NCBI RefSeq assembly: GCF_910592395.1
Contig: NC_088318.1
Location: 11,470,349 to 11,534,348 of the forward strand
Source: Lineus longissimus
Taxonomy: Eukaryota > Nemertea > Pilidiophora > Heteronemertea > Lineidae
Length of the DNA: 64,000 bases
Direction: 5' to 3'
A program made the translations under genes and the position numbers. The notes below the pieces were generated by a model that was not told the DNA's origin, searched no databases, and was given only the letters and a program-made list of their open reading frames with translations. Below, piece after piece: positions 15,001 through 25,956 of this stretch (the first letter of the stretch is position 1; each line of letters begins with the position of its first letter).

Positions 15001-18000
15001 GCAGATGGAGCCTCGGTCTCTTCGGATGGTGACTCAGTTTCTTCTGCTGTGGCTTCAGTCTCAGCAGATGCAGCCTCGGTCTCTTCAGATGGGGACTCGG
15101 TTTCTTCAGCAGTGGGTTCAGTCTCTGCAGATGGAACCTCGGTTTTTTCGGATGGTGACTCAGTTTCCTCAGCTGTGGCTGTGGTCACAGCAGATGGAGC
15201 CTCGGTCTCTTCAGATGGTGACTCAGTTTCAGTTTCAGTTTCCTCAGTTTCTTCTACAGCGGCTTCAGTCTCAGCAGATGGAGCCTCGGTCTCTTCAGAT
15301 GGGGACTCGGTTTCCTCAGCAGTGGCTTCAGTCCCAGCCGATGGAACCTCGGTCTCTTCAGATGGTGACTCAGTTTCCTCAGCAGTGACTTCAGTCACAG
15401 CAGATGGAGCCTTGGTCTCTTGAGATGGGGACTCGGTTTCGTCAGCAGTGGCTTCAGTCTCAGCAGATGGAGCCTCGGTCTCTTCAGATGGGGACTCGGT
15501 TTCCTCAGGAGTGGCTTCAGTTTCAGCAGATGGAGCCTCGGTCTCTTCAGATGGCGACTCAGTTTCCACTGCTGTAGCTTCAGTCTCAGCAGATGGAGCT
15601 TCGGTCACTTCGGATGGTGACTCAGTTTCTTCTGCTGTGGTTTCAGTCTCAGCAGATGGAGCCTCGGTCTCTTCAGATGGGGACTCGGTTTCCTCAGCAG
15701 TGGCTTCAGTCTCAGCCGATGGAACCTCGGTCTCTTCAGATGGTGACTCAGTTTCCTCAGCAGTGGCTTCAGTCACAGCAGATGGAGCCTTGGTCTCTTG
15801 AGATGGGGACTCGGTTTCCTCAGCAGTGGCTTCAGTCTCAGCAGATGGAGCCTCGGTCTCTTCAGATGGGGCCTCAGTTTCCTCAGCTTTGGCTGCGGTC
15901 TCAGCAGCTGAGGCCTCGGTCTCTACGGCTGGTGACTCAGTTTCCTCAGCAGTGGCTTCAGTCTCAGCAGCTGGAGCCTTGGTTTCTTCAGATGGGGCCT
16001 CAGTTTCCTCAGCTGTGGCTGCGGTCTCAGCAGCTGAAGCCTCGGTCTCTTCGGCTGGTGACTCAGTTTCCTCAGCAGTGGCTTCAGTCTCAGCAGATGG
16101 AGCCTCGGTCTCTACGGATGGTGACTCAGTTTCCTCAGCAGTGGCTTCAGTCTCAGCAGATGGAGCCTCGGTCTCTACGGATGGTGACTCGGTTTCCTCA
16201 GCTGTGGCTGCGGTCTCAGCAGCTGGAGCCTCGGTCTCTTCGGCTGGTGATTCAGTTTCCTCAGCTGTGGCTGCGGTCTCAGCAGATGGAGCCTCGGTCT
16301 CTACGGATGGTGACTCAGTTTCCTCAGCAGTGGCTTCAGTCTCAGCAGATGAAGCCTCGGTCTCTACGGATGGTGACTCAGTTTCCTCTGCTGTGGCTGT
16401 GGTCTCAGCAGCTGGAGCCTCGGTCTCTTCGGATGGTGACTCAGTTTCCTCAGCACTTGCTTCAGTCTCAGCGGATGGAGCCTCGGTTTCTTCAGATGGG
16501 GCCTCAGTTTCCTCAGCTGTGGCTGCAGTCTCAGCAGCTGTAGCCTCGGTCTCTTCGGCTGGTGACTCAGTTTCCGCAGCTGTGGCTGCGGTCTCAGCAG
16601 CTGTAGCCTCGGTCTCTTCGGCTGGTGACTCAGTTTCCTCAACTGTGGCTTCAGTCTCAACAGATGGAGCTTCGGTTTCTTCAGATGGGGACTCAGTTTT
16701 CTCAGCAGTGGCTTCAGTCTCAGCAGATGGAGCCTCGGTCTCTTCCGCTGGTGACTTAGTTTCCTCTACTGTGGCTTCAGTGTCAGCAGATGGAGCCTCG
16801 GTCTCTTCAGATGGGGACTCAGTTTCCTCAGCAGTGGCTTCAGTCTCAGCAGCTGGAGCCTTGGTTTCTTCAGATGGGGCCTCAGTTTCCTCAGCTTTGG
16901 CTGCGGTCTCAGCAGCTGAAGCCTCGGTCTCTTCGACTGGTGACTCAGTTTCCTCAGCAGTGGCTTCAGTCTCAGCAGCTGGAGCCTTGGTTTCTTCAGA
17001 TGGGGCCTCAGTTTCCTCAGCTGTGGCTGCGGTCTCAGCAGCTGAAGCCTCGGTCTCTTCGGCTGGTGACTCAGTTTCCTCAGCAGTGGCTTCAGTCTCA
17101 GCAGATGGAGCCTCGGTCTCTATGGATGGTGACTCAGTTTCCTCAGCAGTGGCTTCAGTCTCAGCAGATGGAGCCTCGGTCTCTACGGATGGTGACTCGG
17201 TTTCCTCAGCTGTGGCTGCGGTCTCAGCAGCTGGAGCCTCGGTCTCTTCGGCTGGTGATTCAGTTTCCTCAGCTGTGGCTGCGGTCTCAGCAGATGGAGC
17301 CTCGGTCTCTACGGATGGTGACTCAGTTTCCTCAGCAGTGGCTTCAGTCTCAGCAGATGGAGCCTCGGTCTCTACGGATGGTGACTCAGTTTCCTCTGCT
17401 GTGGCTGCGGTCTCAGCAGCTGGAGCCTCGGTCTCTTCGGATGGTGACTCAGTTTCCTCAGCACTGGCTTCAGTCTCAGCGGATGGAGCCTCGGTTTCTT
17501 CAGATGGGGCCTCAGTTTCCTCAGCTGTGGCTGCGGTCTCAGCAGCTGTAGCCTCGGTCTCTTCGGCTGGTGACTCAGTTTCCTCAGCAGTGGCTTCAGT
17601 CTCAGCAGATGGAGCCTCGGTCTCTTCGGCTGGTGACTCAGTTTCCTCAGCAGTGACTTCAGTCTCAGCCAATGGAACCTCGGTCTCTTCAGATGGTGAC
17701 TCAGTTTCTTCTACAGCGGCTTCAGTCTCAGCAGATGGAGCCTCGGTCTCTTCAGATGGGGACTCGGTTTCCTCAGCAGTGGCTTCAGTCTCAGCCGATG
17801 GAACCTCGGTCTCTTCAGATGGTGACTCAGTTTCCTCAGCAGTGGCTTCAGTCACAGCAGATGGAGCCTTGGTCTCTTGAGATGGGGACTCGGTTTCCTC
17901 AGCAGTGGCTTCAGTCTCAGCAGATGGAGCCTCGGTCTCTTCAGATGGGGACTCAGTTTCCTCAGGAGTGGCTTCAGTCTCAGCAGATGGAGCCTCGGTC

Positions 18001-20990
18001 TCTTCAGATGGGGACTCAGTTTCCTCAGTTGTGGCTGCGGTCACAGCAGATTGAGCCTCGGTCTCTTCAGATGATGACTCAATTTCTTCTGCTGCGGTTT
18101 CAGTCTCAGCAGATGGCGCCTCGGTTTCTTCAGATGGGGACTCAGTTTCCGCTGCTGTGGCTTCAGTCTCAGCAGATGGAGCCTCCGTCTCTTCAGATGG
18201 GGACTCAGTTTTCTCATTAGTGGCTTCAGTCTCAGCAGATGGAGCCTCGGTCTCTTCGGCTGGTGACTTAGTTTCCTCTACTGTGGCTTCAGTCTCAGCC
18301 GATGGAACCTCGGTCTCTTCAGATGGTGACTCAGTTTCCTCAGCAGTGGCTTCAGTCACAGCAGATGGAGCCTTGGTCTCTTGAGATGGGGACTCGGTTT
18401 CCTCAGCAGTGGCTTCAGTCTCAGCAGATGGAGCCTCGGTCTCTTCAGATGGGGACTCAGTTTCCTCAGGAGTGGCTTCAGTCTCAGCTGATGGAGCCTC
18501 AGTCTCTTCAGATGGGGACTCAGTTTCCTCAGTTGTGGCTGCGGTCATAGCAGATTGAGCCTCGGTCTCTTCAGATGATGACTCAATTTCTTCTGCTGCG
18601 GTTTCAGTCTCAGCAGATGGCGCCTCGGTTTCTTCAGATGGGGACTCAGTTTCCGCTACTGTGGCTTCAGTCTCAGCAGATGGAGCCTCCGTCTCTTCAG
18701 ATGGGGACTCAGTTTTCTCATTAGTGGCTTCAGTCTCAGCAGATGGAGCCTCGGTCTCTTCGGCTGGTGACTTAGTTTCCTCTACTGTGGCTTCAGTCTC
18801 AGCAGCTGGAGCCTTGGTTTCTTCAGATGGGGCCTCAGTTTCCTCAGCTTTGGCTGCGGTCTCAGCAGCTGAAGCCTCGGTCTCTTCGGCTGGTGACTCA
18901 GTTTCCTCAGCAGTGGCTTCAGTCTCAGCAGCTGGAGCCTTGGTTTCTTCAGATGGGGCCTCAGTTTCCTCAGCTGTGGCTGCGGTCTCAGCAGCTGAAG
19001 CCTCGGTCTCTTCGGCTGGTGACTCAGTTTCCTCAGCAGTGGCTTCAGTCTCAGCAGATGGAGCCTCGGTCTCTACGGATGGTGACTCAGTTTCCTCAGC
19101 AGTGGCTTCAGTCTCAGCAGATGGAGCCTCGGTCTCTACGGATGGTGACTCGGTTTCCTCAGCTGTGGCTGCGGTCTCAGCAGCTGGAGCCTCGGTCTCT
19201 TCGGCTGGTGATTCAGTTTCCTCAGCTGTGGCTGCGGTCTCAGCAGATGGAGCCTCGGTCTCTACGGATGGTGACTCAGTTTCCTCAGCAGTGGCTTCAG
19301 TCTCAGCAGATGGAGCCTCGGTCTCTACGGATGGTGACTCAGTTTCCTCTGCTGTGGCTGCGGTCTCAGCAGCTGGAGCCTCGGTCTCTTCGGATGGTGA
19401 CTCAGTTTCCTCAGCACTTGCTTCAGTCTCAGCGGATGGAGCCTCGGTTTCTTCAGATGGGGCCTCAGTTTCCTCAGCTGTGGCCGCGGTCTCAGCAGCT
19501 GTAGCCTCGGTCTCTTCGGCTGGTGACTCAGTTTCCTCAGCTGTGGCTGCGGTCTCAGCAGCTGTAGCCTCGGTCTCTTCGGCTGGTGACTCAGTTTCCT
19601 CAACTGTGGCTTCAGTCTCAACAGATGGAGCTTCGGTTTCTTCAGATGGGGACTCAGTTTTCTCAGCAGTGGCTTCAGTCTCAGCAGATGGAGCCTCGGT
19701 CTCTTCCGCTGGTGACTTAGTTTCCTCTACTGTGGCTTCAGTGTCAGCAGATGGAGCCTCGGTCTCTTCAGATGGGGACTCAGTTTCCTCAGCAGTGGCT
19801 TCAGTCTCAGCAGCTGGAGCCTTGGTTTCTTCAGATGGGGCCTCAGTTTCCTCAGCTTTGGCTGCGGTCTCAGCAGCTGAAGCCTCGGTCTCTTCGACTG
19901 GTGACTCAGTTTCCTCAGCAGTGGCTTCAGTCTCAGCAGCTGGAGCCTTGGTTTCTTCAGATGGGGCCTCAGTTTCCTCAGCTGTGGCTGCGGTCTCAGC
20001 AGCTGAAGCCTCGGTCTCTTCGGCTGGTGACTCAGTTTCCTCAGCAGTGGCTTCAGTCTCAGCAGATGGAGCCTCGGTCTCTACGGATGGTGACTCAGTT
20101 TCCTCAGCAGTGGCTTCAGTCTCAGCAGATGGAGCCTCGGTCTCTACGGATGGTGACTCGGTTTCCTCAGCTGTGGCTGCGGTCTCAGCAGCTGGAGCCT
20201 CGGTCTCTTCGGCTGGTGATTCAGTTTCCTCAGCTGTGGCTGCGGTCTCAGCAGATGGAGCCTCGGTCTCTACGGATGGTGACTCAGTTTCCTCAGCAGT
20301 GCCTTCAGTCTCAGCAGATGGAGCCTCGGTCTCTACGGATGGTGACTCAGTTTCCTCTGCTGTGGCTGCGGTCTCAGCAGCTGGAGCCTCGGTCTCTTCG
20401 GATGGTGACTCAGTTTCCTCAGCACTGGCTTCAGTCTCAGCGGATGGAGCCTCGGTTTCTTCAGATGGGGCCTCAGTTTCCTCAGCTGTGGCTGCGGTCT
20501 CAGCAGCTGTAGCCTCGGTCTCTTCGGCTGGTGACTCAGTTTCCTCAGCAGTGGCTTCAGTCTCAGCAGATGGAGCCTCGGTCTCTTCGGCTGGTGACTC
20601 AGTTTCCTCAGCAGTGACTTCAGTCTCAGCAGATGGAGCCTTGGTCTCTTCGGCTGGTGACTCAGTTTCCTCAGCAGTGGCTTCAGTCTCAGCAGATGGA
20701 GCCTCGGTCTCTTCGGCTGGTGACTCAGTTTCCTCAGCAGTGGCTTCAGTCTCAGCAGATGGAGCCTCGGTCTCTTCAGATGGGGACTCAGTTTCCTCAT
20801 TTGTGGCTGCGGTCTCAGCAGCTGGAGCCTCGGTCTCTTCGGCTGGTGACTCAGTTTCCTCAGCAGTGGCTTCAGTCTCAGCAGATGGAGCCTCGGTCTC
20901 TACGGATGGTGACTCAGTTTCCTCAGCTGTGGCTGCGGTCTCAGCAGCTGGAGCCTCGGTCTTTGCGGGTGGTGACTCGGTTTCTTCAGC
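1..20990 (-). repeat. 63-bp coding minisatellite array (three 21-bp subunits per unit, about 333 units)
   Basis: A 63-bp unit made of three related 21-bp subunits repeats without interruption and is translated on the minus strand by the last exon of the pacifastin-like gene. Length changes keep the frame (for example a 15-nt loss near 1905 and an irregular in-frame insertion near 15230). Higher-order copies are visible: an offset of 2568 nt (41 units minus 15 nt) links about 440-1400 with about 3010-3970; an offset of 1260 nt (20 units) links about 8470-8870 with 9730-10070; an offset of 2961 nt (47 units) links about 16790-17550 with 19750-20510. From about 15.85 kb rightwards the units shift to an alanine-richer subfamily (TAATAEE, TEASAAE). 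True copy number may differ from the assembly. Confidence 0.95.
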
Positions 20991-23900
20991 TGGTGATGTT
21001 GTCTCTGTTGATGGGGCCACTGTTTCTTTAACTGTGCTAGAGGTCTCTTCTGATGGGGCTTCTGTTTGTGGTTTTGTGCAGTCTTCTGTCGAACAACTAT
21101 CAGAAATCGTCCATGTTTTTTTGTCGCACAGGCAAGTGTTACAATCATCGTTTTTCTTTGGTGAAGGCACTTGCTTTCCTGTAATGAAAACCTTACATGG
21201 TAAGTAGTCTGCTTTTAATTGCATTTTGATTTAAGTATGTATCACTCTCCAAGAAAATGTCATCAACTTTGCAAAGGTCAGGTGGATTTGCTCCTTTGCA
21301 TTAATATTTCAAACATTGAACATTACAGCTATTGTAGTACACGACTTGTATATTACACAAGCCGATATCTTTTGAATGTTCTCATTATTTTCATCATTCT
21401 CCAGTTTAGCTGTCTTTTTCGTTCCACCTACTTCTCTCCTGTTCCTGATACCAAATATTCTTTATCCCATTCAACCAGGAAGTCTCAGGCCTGAAGTCAT
21501 TTGAGGACCTGCCCAAATCCGCTCTCTAAGAAGAGGGTTCAGGTCTTAAAAGTTGAAAGTGGATAACCCGTCTTGCAGATTGCCTGCCAGTTGTGTAATG
21601 AAATAAACGGTTACCTGGCTCAAGACATGGTTTCTCCTCTAACAGTTTCTGTGATGGACAGTCTTTTCTCGTACAGGATGGCGTCAGTTGACCGTGATTG
21701 TTACAAAGACAGACGTTACAATCTCCCCATGGCGACGGCGCCATTTTACCTAAAAACACACAGCGAAAGTTGTTTACAATTGATAATTGCTTTTATAATG
21801 GATTTCGGGCAGTGGAATGTCATCACATCATGACATGAATCGCTGCTCACTTCTCGAAATGAATTGAACGTTGAATTGATAGTTTTGTTAGTCACAGCAG
21901 ATACGTAAAAGAGATGTTGGTTTGAAATCGTGTCCAGTCCTTGAAATTAACCAGCTAGGTCCCTTCGCGTCTTTCTTAGTACATGTAGTAGTATCAGTCG
22001 TGCACGAAAAGGGAAGTATCATGAAAGAGATATTTCCAAAATCTAACATTTGTAATTTTTTTGTAAGTACATGTAGGGTTTAGGGTTCGCAAATACCGCA
22101 TATATATATTTCTCCTGTCTTAAGGATAGGAGTCATTTGCGCTCGGCGCTGGTGGGTTTTGTACTTAGTAAACTCACCTCTCCTGCAGGGGTGTTTTTCC
22201 GAACATGACCGCTTGGTGCAGGTTGTTGAGACGAATCCATCCGTACCACATAAACACTGGTTGCACAGATCCCAAGGCGAGGGCACGAATTCACCTGAAA
22301 AAGTAACGGGCGTAACAAGAAAACCAAGGTAAAAAATCGTTAGCTTTCCTGACGGCCTCTCAGAAGTAATGCCACCCTGACCTTAAGTCGCGCAAGTACA
22401 ATTCGTGAAAATATGTTTTTATCGGAAATACCAAAATGAAATCGTAAATATTTTGTTATCTTTTCTTCAAAATGTTAGTCAATCGAAAAACAAAAACCGA
22501 GGAAGCATTATAACAGGGCCAGATTGCTCAATCGGTGTTGGCAGTAATGTTGGGGAATTCCTAACGCTATTATTGGAATTACATTGACAGAAGGAGATAA
22601 GGCTTACAATGTTGTTGAGATCACGTTGGCGTTATCTGTTACACCGACAACTTGGACATGGTTTATGCAACTCACCTGGCCTTGGACAAGGGAATTCCTT
22701 GTCATGATCCGGGAGGACGTCCACGTCTAAGATAATGGCCGCCTCCGTCCTTATACATTTCAATGCGACACGACAATAATCGGCCAAAACACGCCCTCGG
22801 TTGTCACAGAAACACTTCTCACATTCCGAGTTTTTTATCTTCACCCATTTTCCTGAAGGAAAGAATCGAGATTAAATAAGAAAATTACTATGCCGGAGGC
22901 TTTTAGTACACCTATTGACACAAATCAACATAGCCGAATACGGAGTCGCACCTATTCGCCTCCATGCGCCTTCTCATGTAGCAACAGACTAAATGCTGAT
23001 CACTAATAACGATTTCCGCAAGTGTTGTGAGGTGGTTTTAAGTTCGGGTTCAGGGGTTTTCAAGATAAACATGATATTAATAATAATGATAAATACTATA
23101 TGTACAATGAACAAAAAAAGTAAATGAAGAGAGAAAAAAATGTTGTGATTGCAGGGAGTCGAACCCGTGACCACCAGACCGAAAGTCCAGCATTCTAACC
23201 GTTGAACCAGATGTTTTTTATGTAAGGATGGAGATTTTCTTCACATCTAATAGCCCGGCTATGGCAATATGGTGAAAAAAGTCCAAATATTTTTTCACTC
23301 GTCTTTTTTCTGCTCAAAATGAAGAAACAACATCAGCCCCCAAAAAATTTTGGCTTTGAAAATTTTTAGAATTTTGAACTAATGAAAAAATTCAACTCTG
23401 AAGGATGAAAAAGAACTGACCTTATCGGTGACCCAGACATATATAATATGAATACCTTCAGGTATTGAGATGTCTAATGCACAAAGGGTTGACTTGGGAT
23501 ACATGACTGATGAATTGCTCAGCTAAATTTATCATCAGTTTAACAGTTCAACGGAAGCTCGAAAGATTGGCTGTGATAGTGTACTACGCCTTCAAACTGA
23601 GAGAGACAATATGCAGCAGGGCCAAATTGGTCATCTATAGTTTGTCGTATTGATATAGCTCACTGCGATTTTGAGGGAGAACTTGTGTGTTGGATTTATG
23701 TGAATGTGCCTATTCGAATAGGCGTACAGGTCTGGCGAAATATCAGTTGACGGACGGACCTGAAGCCTCGATGTTAGTTTACCCCATCGTAACAACAAAA
23801 AAAAAAACGACAAACAATTGAGTAAAGAGAGTGGGTGAACAAGACACTAGTCCATTTCAGTCCATTCCGTGCACTTTTTGATATCCCCCATGGTATAAAT

Positions 23901-24617
23901 TTACATAACACCCTCATGCCGCAAGTGAAGTATACGGCGAAAATAATCACTAATGAAGTATTCGTGGGAAACCCTCTGAATTCATCGTACATGTAGTTGA
24001 TGCGGCCCACACATTCTTTCACGCCCTTGATTAGAAGGTCATTGATACAGAAATTAAGCGCAAGTAATTACCAGCACGACCACGCGCCGGATGCATGTTG
24101 GATGTCGGGGTATGCTGCCGGCTGGACAATGCTTCAGTTCCAAGGCAAGACGATGCATAGCATTGATAGCAATACCACTACTAGTGATGCACTCAGTTCG
24201 AAGGAAGTACTCCTTTGATAATAAGTCGATAATCAACCCTCCCTTCAAAATTATGAAATCAAACACAAATATATTGTTTGTCAGAGTCTGATTATTGTGT
24301 TATTTGTAATCATTTATGCTTGGTATAAAATAATTGGCCAGGTCTAATTTCATCGGATCATGATCATGATGGATTGCCACATGTGCGCATCACACTGCGA
24401 GAGATTTTTATACAGTTTCTCGACGCGACCTGTTACAATTTATGCAAATGCTGTATACTGTGTATAACAATTAAATCAAGTGAAAAAACACACGAAATGA
24501 TGGAAAAATAGGAAACGCTCGCTTACCTTTTGATCGGCATGGTCCTCCTTTCGTTGCTTTTTCGACTGCGAGAGTCCCGCTGACCGATACGGCCAGTAAA
24601 ATAATCACCAATCTCAT
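1..24617 (-). CDS. Giant secreted protein: signal peptide, four pacifastin-like domains, acidic 21-residue repeat tail (3' end outside window)
   Basis: Exons read right to left: 24617-24527, 22852-22676, 22294-22178, 21749-21615, and 21178 to beyond position 1. All four introns are GT-AG and phase 1. Exon 1 starts MRLVIILLAVSVSGTLA, a clear signal peptide. Four cysteine modules follow; modules 2 and 3 fit the pacifastin inhibitor pattern closely (C-x12/13-C-N-x-C-x-C-x3-G-x5-C-T-x3-C, seen as CNQCLC...CTKRSC and CNVCLC...CTRKDC), while modules 1 and 4 are looser (CEKCFC, CNTCLC). In known pacifastin inhibitors the residues before the last Cys form the reactive site; CTRKDC suggests trypsin-type specificity. 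After a short T/P/E linker the last exon stays open for at least 21178 nt, in heptads such as TEATAEE, TESPSEE, TEAPSAE. In-window coding is about 7232 residues. Likely extracellular, highly acidic, perhaps heavily phosphorylated or O-glycosylated (inference). No full-length homologue recognised. Confidence 0.87.
23145..23217 (-). other. tRNA-like relic or tRNA-derived SINE fragment
   Basis: Within intron 1 of the pacifastin-like gene the minus strand reads an A-box-like TGGTTCAACGG, an anticodon-like arm CTGGA-CTTTCGG-TCTGG with UUC (Glu) in the anticodon position, and a perfect B box GGTTCGACTCC, followed by a T-rich run. The acceptor stem does not pair and the T stem has two mismatches, so a working tRNA is unlikely. 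A degraded tRNA gene or the head of a tRNA-derived SINE fits better. Confidence 0.55.
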
Positions 24618-25956
24618 GAAATTGTGTGGCCAAACTCCCTTAATGTTGCTGCAAGTCTTGTCTCAGAAAGGGAGGTTTTCTCTTCGCGAGGGCGAAGCCA
24701 GCAGTGAATTATTTGGCCAGTTTTGCCCTTAAAAGTCCCTCATCCATTTGTAACGATAATTACAAGGTCACCCATCTGATACTACATGTAATAAAGAAAA
24801 CCGTCATGTCTCTGTCCAAAGCTATTTGGCCCGTATCTTAAAGCTATATTACGTCATGCCTTGCGACTATTCTCTGTATTCCCCCATCACCTCTATATGT
24901 AAGCAGTTGTGTGAGTACTTTGTTTTCCAAAGAATCTGCGTTTATCATATTGACCTTGGTATATGTGGGGGCCTATGGGCTTTGATTTTGTAACATAAAG
25001 ACGACCATCCATGTATTGAAATACAAGCTTAAAACGTTTGTCTACCGGTTTCATACATTCCATTGAACTATAGAACTAATAGAATATTTTGTCCTGTTTG
25101 GAGAGCCGCTTGCCAAACAGCACTAAAAAGCCACCCTGTTCGGCCAGCCGGGCTTGCCAAACAGGTTAAAAATCTACCCTGTTTGGCGAGCTGGAGACTT
25201 TACTTTAATATTAATGAGTTCGGCTCTCCATTCAGGACAAGAAAAAGTCGCTGTTTGGTAAGCCGGGCTTGCCAAGTAGTCACTTCCTGTAAAAGAACCT
25301 GAAATAGTTGTTGTGAACGACGCACTGGCTAACGTCCTTCACACATTTTGGGGTAGATGCCATGTGTGGTTCTCTACTGTTTCGAGAACAGGAATGAGAG
25401 GCCTGTGCACAGTGGCTTTACAACATCGAAGCTAATGCTTGCAGGGAGAAGCTAAGATGCTTGAACATTATGCATACTTGAATATTATGTATAATTGGAG
25501 AATAAGTTTGACCCTGATTATGGCGCAATTGCCTGTGAACCTTGAATGAAAATAAGTTACATTCAAAAATAACCTTCAAAATTCTGTGTTACTTTCGCTT
25601 ATGCAATAGATGTTCAATTGGAGCAACTTGACGATAATTTTGATTCATATCCTTTTCCCACCACGCTAACATTTCTCGTCCAAAGTTTATTTTTCGGGCG
25701 CTGTGGAAAAATGTCCCTTCTTCTTCCTGTTGCTTCAATGATAAGACTAGGTTGCTCCATGTGACATCTGTTTTAATATTATAGAGATATACATGCATAA
25801 GAAATCATCAATTGCGTTGTACGGATCGACTCCTTGACCCCGTTACCAGGACTCGTCCATTGCACCTCAACATGAGATGTGATCTTTTATTATCTTCCAT
25901 TCATCCCACATTGGTCATAGAAAGACAAAGTCACAACCATGATGGCGGGTTAAGAC
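24618..25956. other. Intergenic: short degenerate repeat, otherwise nothing seen
   Basis: This lies upstream of the signal-peptide exon. Between about 25090 and 25275 a roughly 44-bp motif containing GGGCTTGCCAAACAG recurs three to four times with drift. No exon, RNA gene or clear promoter box was recognised. Positions 25948-25956 are the left target duplication of the foldback element. Confidence 0.4.

Noticed and set aside
22070-22090. Telomere-like GGGTTTAGGGTT
   Set aside because: Only about two imperfect repeats; chance occurrence is likely.
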